Origin: an uncultured Bacteroides sp.
GTDB taxonomy: Bacteria; Bacteroidota; Bacteroidia; Bacteroidales; Bacteroidaceae
Assembly (NCBI GenBank): GCA_947074295.1
Contig: CAMTPC010000010.1
Location: forward strand, 1-51,053
Reading direction: 5' to 3'
DNA: 51,053 nucleotides
Below, piece after piece: positions 31,837 to 40,332 of this stretch (position 1 is the stretch's first letter; every line of letters begins with the position of its first letter). The notes under the pieces are model-generated. The model was not told the origin of the DNA, did no database searches, and saw only the letters and a program-made list of their open reading frames with translations. The position numbers were made by a program, and so were the translations under genes.

Positions 31837-33273
31837 TTATTTCCCTTTGCGGGTATGTCCTACTTGCGAGCGCACACAGCGGAACCCTACGTAGGATCGT
31901 TGTTCATTCTGATATTCATAATTGCGCGAGTCCGAACGGATAAAGGCGTTGGGATCTTTCCACGAACCGCCACGAACCACTTTCTTTTTCAAACTGTAAG
32001 GATCTTCGATGGCTGCATTATATTGCAGGTCGGGGTTCATATCATTCATCGACATCACGCCCGATTCGGTATAGACCGTAGAAGTCCATTCGGCTACATT
32101 GCCCGCCATGTCATACAATCCATTGGGGTTGGCGGCATAGGTTCCCACACGCGTGGTAATCAAGTGGCCGTCTTGCGTATAGTCTCCCTTACCCGGCTTG
32201 TAGTTGGCTTTGAAGCAGCCTTTATCGTCGGTCGATGCATCTTCGCTCCATGGGAAGCGATACCCATCTTTCGTGCGGGCAGCATATTCCCATTCGGCTT
32301 CCGAAGGCAAGCGATAGCGTTGGATGAATTTGGCTTGTCCGCGTAGTCCGGCTAGCAGATAGTTGGTGCGCCATGCACAGAAGGCATTAGCCTGCTCCCA
32401 GCTCACACCTACCACAGGATAGTCATTGTAAGCAGGATGGTTGTTGTACAGACGCATATACATTTCATGATTGGCATTAGGGAAATCGTTCACCCAGCAA
32501 GTAGTGTCGGGATAGATATTCACGATATAGCTGTTCAAGAAATCCCATTCGCTAGAGAGTGGACGGGTAATAGTCATGTTCACTATCTCGCCATCATCGT
32601 TGATGTAGGCTGTATCTTTCGAGATGATGATCTCCTCGTCGAAGTTCACCGGAATATCGGTGTTCTTGTTTCGTTCTATGGCATTGAGGCGATTGCGGCG
32701 TTTGGCGGCCTCGGTATAGTCATAAATCTCGTAGTAATAGTTCATCTGTGTAGGATCAAGCGTTGTCTCGCCAGTCACAGGATGAGTGCGATATACACTC
32801 TGGATTGCCATCTGCTCGTCTTCATTGGGTTTTCTAGGGATAGGCCTTGCCCAGTTCAGATAGGGTTTGATGGGATTTCCTTCGCGGTCTTCTTCGATCT
32901 TGTAGATTTCATTGCCACCATAAGCAGGGTCGGCAAGGCGCTCGCGAACGATAGAGTCGCGCACCCAGTTCATGAACTGTTTGTATTGCGCCACTGTCAC
33001 TTCGTGTTCGTCCATCCAGAAAGATTCTACTGACACTTCCTTGGAAGGTACATGGATGCCCCACAGCGAATCTTGCTCATCGGGACCCATCTTTATCGAA
33101 CCACGTTTGATAAGTACCATGCCATAGGGGGCGGGCTCGCTCCAAGCCATTGCCCTAGCGCCTATCACTTCGCCACCTTGTGAAGAAGACGAAGCGCCAC
33201 CTGCCATCTTGCCCATACACGAGGACATCAGGAGGAGCATCAGCACGACAAATACACTATTTTTGTTTCTCAT
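31837..33273 (-). CDS. gldK: Type IX secretion lipoprotein GldK/PorK
   Basis: A 478-residue lipoprotein (lipobox LMSSC, Cys19) with a formylglycine-generating-enzyme-like (SUMF1) fold: WMDEHEVTVAQYKQFMNWV, PVVGVSWEQANAFCAWR, RLPSEAEWEYAAR and GNVAEWT are all seen. PorK forms the ring with PorN on the inner face of the outer membrane. The catalytic cysteines of true SUMF1 enzymes are not expected to matter here. It lies 27 nt after porP and 16 nt before gldL. Confidence 0.95.
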   Translation of the reverse strand: MRNKNSVFVVLMLLLMSSCMGKMAGGASSSSQGGEVIGARAMAWSEPAPYGMVLIKRGSIKMGPDEQDSLWGIHVPSKEVSVESFWMDEHEVTVAQYKQFMNWVRDSIVRERLADPAYGGNEIYKIEEDREGNPIKPYLNWARPIPRKPNEDEQMAIQSVYRTHPVTGETTLDPTQMNYYYEIYDYTEAAKRRNRLNAIERNKNTDIPVNFDEEIIISKDTAYINDDGEIVNMTITRPLSSEWDFLNSYIVNIYPDTTCWVNDFPNANHEMYMRLYNNHPAYNDYPVVGVSWEQANAFCAWRTNYLLAGLRGQAKFIQRYRLPSEAEWEYAARTKDGYRFPWSEDASTDDKGCFKANYKPGKGDYTQDGHLITTRVGTYAANPNGLYDMAGNVAEWTSTVYTESGVMSMNDMNPDLQYNAAIEDPYSLKKKVVRGGSWKDPNAFIRSDSRNYEYQNEQRSYVGFRCVRSQVGHTRKGK

Positions 33274-33299
33274 TCTTTTTACTATTCTTCTTATTTTAA

Positions 33300-34265
33300 T
33301 TATAAGATTCTTACACTCTTATGCTTGTTTTTACTTTTCTTGAACATGTTGATGTCCATCGCATAGCTCACCACTAGGTCGTGACTGCCATGTGCCACTC
33401 CGATCTGCGAGGTGTACATTTCGTAGGCATAGCCAAAGGTGACTCCCTGAATTTCGGCTCCTAGACTGAATGTGAAGGAGATACCTGGCGAATAAGTCAA
33501 ACCTGCCGAGAAAGTGCGATTTTCGTATGTATAGAAAAATCGACTGGTAAGATCGGTGCGGAGTGAACTGAAATCACTTTGCATCAATAGTGATGGCTGT
33601 ATGGAAATTAACGGATTGCGCGTTTTAATATTGTATCCTCCAGTGAAATAAACCATGGGTTTAATTTTTATTTCACTTGTCAATCCTTCCGTCGAGCTTC
33701 CAAATTCGAGCTGTGGCGATGTCAGATGTTGTCCCGACACGCCTATCCAGAAACGGGGTTCGGAATAAAAAGCCCCGAATCCGAGGTCTATGCCCGTGCC
33801 GCTCTCCTTCTGTGTGGGAAAAGCCGGGTCGCTCTCGGTGCTATCGCCCAGGTCTAGGTCAGTAGGGTCAAACGAAACGTTGATCATGCCGCCCTGAATA
33901 CCCAGCCCTAATCGGCCACGCGAGGTCTGCACCTGGTAGCCATATTGCAGCCAGATGCGCTGGTTGCGGAAAAGACCGGCCTGATCATTGAAAAAACCCA
34001 ATCCAGCGCCTTGCTTTTTATTGAACAAGACGAAAGGCATATCCGCGCCAAAATACATGGTACGTGGCGCACGGTCAAATCCCGTAAGTTGCAGTGAGTA
34101 TATACCCGTGATATTGAGCTTGTCGGTCTGTCCTGCCCAAGCCGGATTATAGTATCCGTTGAGATTCCAATATTGGGTGAAGTGCACATCAAATTGGGCC
34201 CTGAGTTTCTGCATCGGAAACAGGACAGACAAAATCAATGCCAGTGTGAGGTGATGAGCTCTCAT
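33300..34265 (-). CDS. porP: PorP/SprF-family T9SS outer-membrane protein
   Basis: A 321-residue outer-membrane barrel protein. The signal peptide MRAHHLTLALILSVLF ends near LRAQ; the family opening FDVHFTQYWNLNGYYNPAWAG follows, then repeated amphipathic strands. PorP anchors the PorK-N ring or links the system to cargo. The frame is open upstream to 34394, but the added 43 residues contain no signal and cross a hairpin, so the ATG at 34265 is chosen. It leads the porP-K-L-M-N operon. Confidence 0.9.
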   Translation of the reverse strand: MRAHHLTLALILSVLFPMQKLRAQFDVHFTQYWNLNGYYNPAWAGQTDKLNITGIYSLQLTGFDRAPRTMYFGADMPFVLFNKKQGAGLGFFNDQAGLFRNQRIWLQYGYQVQTSRGRLGLGIQGGMINVSFDPTDLDLGDSTESDPAFPTQKESGTGIDLGFGAFYSEPRFWIGVSGQHLTSPQLEFGSSTEGLTSEIKIKPMVYFTGGYNIKTRNPLISIQPSLLMQSDFSSLRTDLTSRFFYTYENRTFSAGLTYSPGISFTFSLGAEIQGVTFGYAYEMYTSQIGVAHGSHDLVVSYAMDINMFKKSKNKHKSVRIL

Positions 34266-34364
34266 GTGTGATATAAACAACTCCAAAAATGCCAAAAAAT
34301 TGTGTTGACGGCAGGCTTCCTGGAAGTTTAGCGTGTTTTTACGTCTTTTTCTGTTCTTTCTAAA

Positions 34365-34406
34365 ACAACGAATGGGTGGACATATGCCACCCATCGTAAT
34401 CGTTGT
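34365..34406 (-). terminator. Hairpin between the DUF2795 gene and porP
   Basis: An 8-bp stem ATGGGTGG/CCACCCAT (34372-34394, 7-nt loop) extended by ACAACGA/TCGTTGT across a 5-nt bulge. On the minus strand it is followed only by a short TTTT, so it may end the DUF2795 transcript or act as an attenuator in the porP leader. Confidence 0.5.
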
Positions 34407-34445
34407 GTATGCTGCCTGATGACAGCGCTTGCCGTACTAGCCGGC

Positions 34446-34667
34446 TTAATATTCTTCTTCGTTAAAGAAAAAATCTTCTTTGCTAGGATAGTCAGGCCAG
34501 ATGTCTTCGATACTCTCGTAAACTTCTCCTTCGTCTTCCATTTCCTGCAAGTTTTCGATCACTTCGAGCGGAGCGCCCGAGCGCATCGCATAGTCAATCA
34601 ATTCGTCCTTGGTTGCAGGCCAAGGCGCATCTTCTAGTTTTGACGCCAATTCCAATGTCCAATACAT
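34446..34667 (-). CDS. DUF2795-family small protein
   Basis: A 73-residue acidic protein. The segment APWPATKDELIDYAMRSGAPLEVIENLQEME (residues about 14-44) is the DUF2795 fold, a small helical domain common in Bacteroidota and Actinobacteria and of unknown role. The C-terminus EDIWPDYPSKEDFFFNEEEY is strongly acidic. No signal or membrane segment. It has its own -7 box (34720-34727) and precedes the T9SS operon, separated by a hairpin; a link to secretion is not shown. Confidence 0.85.
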   Translation of the reverse strand: MYWTLELASKLEDAPWPATKDELIDYAMRSGAPLEVIENLQEMEDEGEVYESIEDIWPDYPSKEDFFFNEEEY

Positions 34668-34719
34668 ACGCTAAAGTATTTAAATTGTGAATATAATTTA
34701 ATTTTTTCCTTATTTTTCG

Positions 34720-34727
34720 CAAATGTA
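34720..34727 (-). promoter_or_regulatory. -7 box of the DUF2795 gene
   Basis: TACATTTG on the minus strand matches TAnnTTTG; the leader to the ATG is about 45 nt. It may also serve the T9SS operon by read-through. Confidence 0.55.
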
Positions 34728-34739
34728 GAATTTTATTTA

Positions 34740-35297
34740 TCATTTGCAATCACTATTCCAAAAAAATTCTTCTTTTCCTGCATCAAAATTGATTTTCCGA
34801 CACAAAACAAAGAAGTAATCTGATAATCTGTTGATATAGGCCAATAAAAGTTCGGCTACAGGGGCTACTTCGCCCAACGAGAGAATACGACGTTCGGCGC
34901 GTCGACACACCGTGCGGCATACATGTCCCACTGCCGAACCGCGTTCGCCACCGGGCAGCACGAAAGCTTTGAGCGGTGGTATGATAGCATCGATGCGGTC
35001 AATCTCGTGTTCCATGGATTCGAGGTCGGCTTCATTGACGCTACAAGGGGCTTCCATGGCGATGGTGTCTGTAGCCAGATAACCGCCAATATTGAACAAT
35101 ACATGTTGTACACGTAGCAAGAAGGCGATATCTTCATCTTTGTGCAGATAGGTGATGAGCACACCCACATGGGCGTTCAGCTCGTCTATCGTGCCGTAGG
35201 CCTCTAGGCGAATTTCATTCTTGGCCACGCGTGTGCCGCCTACAAGGCTGGTCTTGCCTTTGTCACCAGTGCGTGTATAAATCAGACTTTTTTTCAT
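34740..35297 (-). CDS. Cob(I)alamin adenosyltransferase, PduO type
   Basis: A 185-residue enzyme that transfers the adenosyl group from ATP to cob(I)alamin to give coenzyme B12. The N-terminal ATP motif TRTGDKGKTSLVGG (about 7-20), then RLEAYGTIDELNAHVG, and the later CRTVCRRAERR and LLAYINRLSDYFFVL are all PduO-type. The frame is open upstream to 35369, but the ATG at 35297 gives the family N-terminus and the longer form overlaps the neighbouring gene. The neighbours are unrelated to B12 use. Confidence 0.93.
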   Translation of the reverse strand: MKKSLIYTRTGDKGKTSLVGGTRVAKNEIRLEAYGTIDELNAHVGVLITYLHKDEDIAFLLRVQHVLFNIGGYLATDTIAMEAPCSVNEADLESMEHEIDRIDAIIPPLKAFVLPGGERGSAVGHVCRTVCRRAERRILSLGEVAPVAELLLAYINRLSDYFFVLCRKINFDAGKEEFFWNSDCK

Positions 35298-35325
35298 GTT
35301 ATAGCTGCTATCTCGATGATTATTG

Positions 35326-35952
35326 CTAAAAATTGACAGTATAATGCTGTTTGATCTTTGTTTTATCAAAGAAAACTATACCTATATCATATAAATCAAA
35401 TGTTATGCCGGTTTGTTCATCGTTCATCCACTTTTGCCATACGCGGCGCATAGGTGCCGTGTAGCGGATGCCACCGATGACGCACAACCCATCCGTACTC
35501 ATGCGGTGAAATAGGGTGTGGCAACAGCGGTCTACCTCGGTGGATGGACAGGATACATCGATATGCAAGAAGTCTATCTGAGCGGGTAGATCGCTGGGTA
35601 GCTGGGCCAATGTATCGGCATGGATGAAAGTAGCTGATGAACACACGGACTTTAGATAGAGTGAGGTGTCGCGGGCTTTCCCTATATGGACGATGGTCGC
35701 GGGCTGATAGCGATTGACCATACGGAAAAGTAGTTTGTTGGTTTTTTTTGTGACAGGATAACTCTGTTTCTTCTTATCGTAAAGTTTGCGCGCCTCTTCG
35801 GCCAACGATTTGTAGCCATAGTAATGGGTTTTCTCGTAAATCACATTCGTGATGAGGTCGAACGCGAATGGGGAGTGCACTCCATAACCACAACGGTGAC
35901 GGATGCGCTTCAACCAAATAAAAGGGCGTTTCAATATTAACATTCTACTCAT
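35326..35952 (-). CDS. SAM-dependent methyltransferase-like protein
   Basis: A 208-residue protein. The N-terminal signature RCGYGVHSPFAFDLITNVIYE (about 20-40) is common to a Bacteroidota family annotated as class I methyltransferases. The glycine-rich SAM loop is degenerate: the expected GxGxG appears as IVHIGKARDTSLYL near residue 92. FLHIDVS could be the motif 4 acidic loop. Activity is therefore doubtful. A TATTTTTG box at 35961-35968 just upstream is a likely promoter. It precedes the adenosyltransferase by 28 nt. Confidence 0.7.
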   Translation of the reverse strand: MSRMLILKRPFIWLKRIRHRCGYGVHSPFAFDLITNVIYEKTHYYGYKSLAEEARKLYDKKKQSYPVTKKTNKLLFRMVNRYQPATIVHIGKARDTSLYLKSVCSSATFIHADTLAQLPSDLPAQIDFLHIDVSCPSTEVDRCCHTLFHRMSTDGLCVIGGIRYTAPMRRVWQKWMNDEQTGITFDLYDIGIVFFDKTKIKQHYTVNF

Positions 35953-36142
35953 AACGGGCGCAAAAATAGGTCTTATTTTTCAGATGTATCCGAGATAAAC
36001 TAACTTTCACTAATCTTCACTATAGTGGGGGTACCTGTTCTGTGATTAAAGCTGCCGTACTTGGTGAGCTGTCTAGCCTTATTTCCCTCGCAGACGAGCA
36101 TTGCTTACTAAGTCCAGATAATCAGGTTGTTGTGGTTAGGGG

Positions 36143-37105
36143 TTATCGATTTTTCTTATTGCCCGAACCAGCAAAGAATATCATTAACAAAACGAATGCT
36201 ACTATGGCGATGATCAGCAATCTCAGGAAATGGGCCACGAATAACAAGGTGGCAAGTCCGCCAAGCATATAAACGGCGGTAGCCATGATGGCATTCCACC
36301 AACCGCTGCGAGGAACCACGGCGCGGAATATCAGCACGATTTGTATGATCTGGCACAAGATTCCGGCATATAGCACATAGTCTACAGCTGGCTCATAGAT
36401 CATGCCCATGACAATTAGGGCTATGGGAGTGCCTAGCCAAGAGTAGAAACCTATGCGGCGATCGTAGTATCCGCTTGTATTGTACTCGATGTCGTCCAGC
36501 GTGCGAAAGTAGTTTTTGATTTGCATGAAAAGTAGCCAAGCGAAAGCACAAAAACTGATGATAGTGACTAGCCAGCCAACAGTGTCGGGGCTACAAAACC
36601 AGATGGCACGCCAACCCATGATGCTGAGATAGACGATTTCGAGTATGCACACGCCAAGAAACATGATCCACATGGTGTGATACCATGCGCCATGAAGAAA
36701 ATTATTATTGGAACGACGCACAAAGTTCATGAATATGATCAGAGCTATGATAGGTATCAAGAGCCATCGCCCGTCGATATTGTTGCCTAGTGTGAGAAAA
36801 TCCAGACTCCATCCTTCCGATACTTTTATCTCTTCGAGTTCCAAGGGTGTCAAGGGTTCGGTCGTAGCGATGTGGTTGGCACTGATGTATGCGTAAAAAT
36901 CCTTGTAAAGGATACGTGCCCAACCATTCTCTATGTCATACACATCGACCTGACTGCCCGATGGCAAAGTGCCAATAATCTCTGCTGTGGGCGAAGCGTC
37001 ATTCCGCACATTGAGTGGTGAACTCGAAGTGATGGTGTAGGAGGTCTGGGCTGCGATAATGAGGCATAAAGTAAGGCCCAAAAGAAGAAGAATAAATTTT
37101 CTCAT
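36143..37105 (-). CDS. SH3-domain membrane protein
   Basis: A 320-residue exported membrane protein. A signal peptide (about 1-19, ending IIAAQ) precedes a bacterial SH3 domain (about 22-82: LNVRNDASPTAEIIGTLPSG, then NGWARILY and YAYISANHI). Six or seven hydrophobic segments follow, about 112-315. SH3 domains of this kind bind peptidoglycan peptides, so it may sense or tether the wall from the inner membrane. No catalytic motif was recognised. The 190 bp downstream of it (35953-36142) hold only the promoter of the next gene. Confidence 0.72.
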   Translation of the reverse strand: MRKFILLLLGLTLCLIIAAQTSYTITSSSPLNVRNDASPTAEIIGTLPSGSQVDVYDIENGWARILYKDFYAYISANHIATTEPLTPLELEEIKVSEGWSLDFLTLGNNIDGRWLLIPIIALIIFMNFVRRSNNNFLHGAWYHTMWIMFLGVCILEIVYLSIMGWRAIWFCSPDTVGWLVTIISFCAFAWLLFMQIKNYFRTLDDIEYNTSGYYDRRIGFYSWLGTPIALIVMGMIYEPAVDYVLYAGILCQIIQIVLIFRAVVPRSGWWNAIMATAVYMLGGLATLLFVAHFLRLLIIAIVAFVLLMIFFAGSGNKKNR

Positions 37106-37155
37106 AGCTGTTTTTGTTTGACGATTGTATGGTATCGCTGTTTTGTGAATGCATT

Positions 37156-37211
37156 AAAAAAGCAATAGTAGCGTAAAATTATAAAATATTATAATTCGCG
37201 CTGCTATTGCT
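37156..37211 (-). terminator. Terminator after the C10 protease gene
   Basis: A long stem: 13-bp outer arms AGCAATAGTAGCG/CGCTGCTATTGCT with one G-U, and an inner AATTATAA/TTATAATT. On the minus strand it is followed by six T. Confidence 0.88.
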
Positions 37212-37240
37212 TCTATAAAAAATGAAGTAGTGTCTCTATA

Positions 37241-39031
37241 TTAGTGAACAACGACCTTATGCGTAAATACTCCGCTAATCGTTTTAATCTCTAGTATATA
37301 GATACCTGTACCAAGATGATCTATTGTGATAGAAGCTTTGGCTGATGAAAGTCCCGAGATGCGTTGCGTCAACATACCGGTAGCTGAATAAAGCGAGATG
37401 TCGGTGATGTCGCTTGGCGATTCGATGTAGATAGCCGATCCGCTTACCACGATGGAAGGTGTGTCGATGGCAGACGATGGTATGCCTGTGGTACTACCAT
37501 CTACATAGATCTTGCTGGTGATACCACTACCACCTATCACCATCTTCCAAGTGTCGCTACCGCTAGTCTTGTACATTAGACAGATGTAGTCGCCTATTGC
37601 GATGGGCTGCTGAATCTTGCATACGAAGGTGTGGAAGCTGCCTTCTCCCTCAGGAAAATCGCTTATCGAATAAAGTCCGGAGACGTCTTCTTTGGGACTG
37701 CCCGTATTATCGCAAAGCATGATGCACATGTCGCCAGTAAAGCTGGTCAAGCTCTGGTTGAAGTAAACACCTGCCGCTACATTGAATTCAGTATCGATCT
37801 TGAAATCTGTAGTCGTGGATTTCAGTCCCGCATATGACACGTTGTTGATATCATCTTCGCCAAAAACCCAGAGATAGGTATAGCTGGAATTGGCAGTTTC
37901 TGGTTTAAGATTGAACACTCCTCCTTGCTCGGATGCAAAGCCGCCAGACGTGGCTTCCCTGTCAAAGGGATTAAGATCGGTCACCAGGTAATAGCCGTCC
38001 GAGCTACCAGCCCATCCCCAGTTGACATGAAAATAGTCATTGCGATAGCCGTCGAGTATAAACTGGTGCCCTCCCTCGGCAGTGTCATAGCCTCCATACA
38101 CCATGGGACCATTGTCATCGATCTCTTTTTTGAGCATGCCGATCCATTCGTCCAATAGGTACCATGAGCGATTGAGGCGGATGATACTTTTATCGTATTT
38201 CATGTATTTGGCTACACCCTTCACGGCATCAATCGTGTAGGCACCACTGCCGCCTGTGCCATAATCCATATTGGACAACACGCCGATATGATACATCAAT
38301 GTGGCTACCGCATCGCCTTGCGTGTCGGTGTACTTCCCTGTTTCGTAGGTCAGTAGCATGTCGTCCCATTGATAGGTTACATCAAAATTGGCCGACAGAG
38401 TTTCCTTGTTCCACTCGTATGAATAACTGCCTGTGCCTTTATCGGGCCATTGTCTGTACTTCATGGCGATGGAAAAAGCGGTGGCTACACAGCCTGTTGC
38501 TGTGCCGTCGCCATTTACAGTGGGGCAATACTTGTTATAGGGTGCATACTGATACCAGAGCGCGGTGTTGTAGAGTTGGCTATCGGTTGCATCGATCGTA
38601 GTCGCTAATGCTGTGTCCAAATTATCCCAAGCTGGATGGGTGGAACTGGTGGCGCTGCTTTGTAACAAAGAAATTTGCTCTCTATACCAATCCAGCCAAT
38701 AGCTGAGGTTGCTGGGCATGTTTTCGGAAACGAATCTCTGGCTGGGACTATAGGCGAGAATCGGTGTAGAAAGATCATCGCCAGCTACGATTACAAAACC
38801 TGCGTCGAAGTTGAATACATAATAGGGCACGGAGGTAGACGAACGTGTGAGAGGCTTGCCAGTATAGGTTAGTTCGCAAGTGATGCTTTGGTGGCTCGCA
38901 TCGCTCTGATAGAGATAGGTGTGAAACAGGCGCGCTATGTTTTCGGCTTTAGCGAAATCAACTTCTTTTGCCTCGGCGAAAAGGCTCACTAAAAGAAAAG
39001 TGATGAAAATGGGTAGATAACGATGTCTCAT
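37241..39031 (-). CDS. C10-family cysteine protease with T9SS sorting domain
   Basis: A 596-residue secreted protease of the streptopain/interpain family. A signal peptide (about 1-21) and an inhibitory prodomain (to about 150) precede the papain-like domain with catalytic Cys181 in GTATGCVATAF and His322 in EGGHQFIL; HVNWGWAGSSDGYYLV follows. A beta-rich middle part leads to a C-terminal type A T9SS sorting domain (about 520-596), with LYSATGMLTQRI and LGTGIYILEI and ending in HKVVVH. It should be exported through the outer membrane by the T9SS encoded 3 kb away. The substrate is likely host or dietary protein. Confidence 0.92.
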   Translation of the reverse strand: MRHRYLPIFITFLLVSLFAEAKEVDFAKAENIARLFHTYLYQSDASHQSITCELTYTGKPLTRSSTSVPYYVFNFDAGFVIVAGDDLSTPILAYSPSQRFVSENMPSNLSYWLDWYREQISLLQSSATSSTHPAWDNLDTALATTIDATDSQLYNTALWYQYAPYNKYCPTVNGDGTATGCVATAFSIAMKYRQWPDKGTGSYSYEWNKETLSANFDVTYQWDDMLLTYETGKYTDTQGDAVATLMYHIGVLSNMDYGTGGSGAYTIDAVKGVAKYMKYDKSIIRLNRSWYLLDEWIGMLKKEIDDNGPMVYGGYDTAEGGHQFILDGYRNDYFHVNWGWAGSSDGYYLVTDLNPFDREATSGGFASEQGGVFNLKPETANSSYTYLWVFGEDDINNVSYAGLKSTTTDFKIDTEFNVAAGVYFNQSLTSFTGDMCIMLCDNTGSPKEDVSGLYSISDFPEGEGSFHTFVCKIQQPIAIGDYICLMYKTSGSDTWKMVIGGSGITSKIYVDGSTTGIPSSAIDTPSIVVSGSAIYIESPSDITDISLYSATGMLTQRISGLSSAKASITIDHLGTGIYILEIKTISGVFTHKVVVH

Positions 39032-39063
39032 ACAAATGAGTTTAGGGGTGAATATGAATTCTC

Positions 39064-39116
39064 TGAAAAAAACAAACCGGCAAGGCTCGATGATGATTTC
39101 GGGCTTTGTCGGTTTG
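39064..39116 (-). terminator. Terminator after the Gly/Asn-rich protein gene
   Basis: An 18-bp stem with three G-U pairs (39073-39090 with 39099-39116) and an 8-nt loop, followed on the minus strand by seven T. Confidence 0.88.
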
Positions 39117-39148
39117 ATATCGTCTTAAAAAGATGTCTGACTTTGGTA

Positions 39149-40126
39149 CTAGTAAATACTGCCTACTACTCGGTAGCAGAATGTGCCATCCACATTGTAG
39201 GTGGGCTGGATGAAGATGTTATCATATTTGTAGCAAGAGATACCATCGATCACAGTGGGCGTGGCAAAATAGGGGAGACTGCTGAGGCAAGCTCCTATCG
39301 GAGGGCTACAAACGCGATATCCACTGCCTGTGTAATAATAGTACACTCCATGATAATAATAATAGTTGCTATAGTTGGCCATAGGGGTAGCACCCGATGG
39401 GATCGAATTGAGGATCATGCCCAATACCGGCAGCACTACGCTATAGATGCCATTGATGATATTAAAGAAGTTACCATCATGATAATAATAGTTGTGACCA
39501 CCCCAACCGATTTGCTGCATGCCTCCAGGAGGTGGATTGCGGAAATCGCGCCACCAACTTCCAGAATTGTAGAAGTTGTTGATGGTGACACCACCGCCAC
39601 CACTGCCTATATTGCCCCATGACGAGCTCCATGAAGGTGTCTGCCAACCGCTGCCACCTCCATTGCCCCATAAAGGACTATTGGGATTGACGTGTATGCC
39701 CGAGCTGTGTGGGAAACTGTTATTGTTGTTCCAGTTGCTGTTTCCACCATTCCAGTTGTTGTTGCTATTCTGATGGGTCACCACCGGACCTAGCCCATCT
39801 TGAGATCTCCAGCCCGAGATGTTGGTGTGATAATTATTATTGTTATTATTGTTGTTGTTCCAGTTGTTGTTGCTATTCTGATGTGTCACCACCGGACCCA
39901 GCCCGTCGCGAGAGTTCCAACCCGATATGCCTCCACCACCAATGGTAGCTCCAGTGGAATGAACATTGACGCCGCCGCCTCCTCCCCAGCCGCCACCACC
40001 ATGTTGGAAACCTGCATTGCGCATTCGGTAGTTTTCCATATCGGGATTACCACCTCGAGGTTGTGATGCGAGTGTAAGGGCAAAGAACAAGCCGGCAATT
40101 GTTGATAGAACATAATACTTTTTCAT
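39149..40126 (-). CDS. Gly/Asn/Tyr-rich secreted protein, DUF6515-like C-terminus
   Basis: A 325-residue exported protein (signal peptide about 1-21). Residues 40-70 are Gly-rich (GGGGWGGGGG). Two copies of a repeat follow, ISGWNSRDGLGPVVTHQNSN and ISGWRSQDGLGPVVTHQNSN, each ending in an Asn-rich run. The C-terminal third is Tyr-rich (HNYYYHDGNFF, NYYYYHGVYYYYTGSGYRV, then PPIGACLSSLP) and resembles the DUF6515 family of Bacteroidota. The role is unknown; a surface or matrix protein is plausible. The Asn runs are encoded by trinucleotide tracts that could vary by slippage without breaking the frame. Confidence 0.7.
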   Translation of the reverse strand: MKKYYVLSTIAGLFFALTLASQPRGGNPDMENYRMRNAGFQHGGGGWGGGGGVNVHSTGATIGGGGISGWNSRDGLGPVVTHQNSNNNWNNNNNNNNNYHTNISGWRSQDGLGPVVTHQNSNNNWNGGNSNWNNNNSFPHSSGIHVNPNSPLWGNGGGSGWQTPSWSSSWGNIGSGGGGVTINNFYNSGSWWRDFRNPPPGGMQQIGWGGHNYYYHDGNFFNIINGIYSVVLPVLGMILNSIPSGATPMANYSNYYYYHGVYYYYTGSGYRVCSPPIGACLSSLPYFATPTVIDGISCYKYDNIFIQPTYNVDGTFCYRVVGSIY

Positions 40127-40268
40127 AAGTTTGCCATTTTTAAATAAAGGTTTAGTAGATGAAAAACAGATAAAGAGGCGATTAAGTTCTATAAAGGTCT
40201 AGAAATGTTTACTATATATATAGGTGTTATTTTCTAAACATGCTGTGTGGTAAATGATATATTATTGT

Positions 40269-40276
40269 TAATTTTG
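40269..40276 (+). promoter_or_regulatory. -7 box of the lipoprotein gene
   Basis: TAATTTTG matches TAnnTTTG; the leader to the ATG at 40333 is about 50 nt. The rest of 40127-40268 is AT-rich with no other feature seen. Confidence 0.5.
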
Positions 40277-40332
40277 TGGTAGATATGTTTTGTCAAAAAA
40301 ACGATGAGTATTAACGAATAACCTACGAATAA

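Noticed and set aside
36042..36272. A 76-codon plus-strand frame between the methyltransferase-like and SH3 genes
   Set aside because: More than half of it is antisense to the SH3 gene and it has no plausible promoter or domain.
39800..40066. Plus-strand frames rich in Ile/Val/Cys opposite the Gly/Asn-rich gene
   Set aside because: They are the reverse reading of trinucleotide tracts. The minus-strand gene has a signal peptide, a full-length frame and a terminator.
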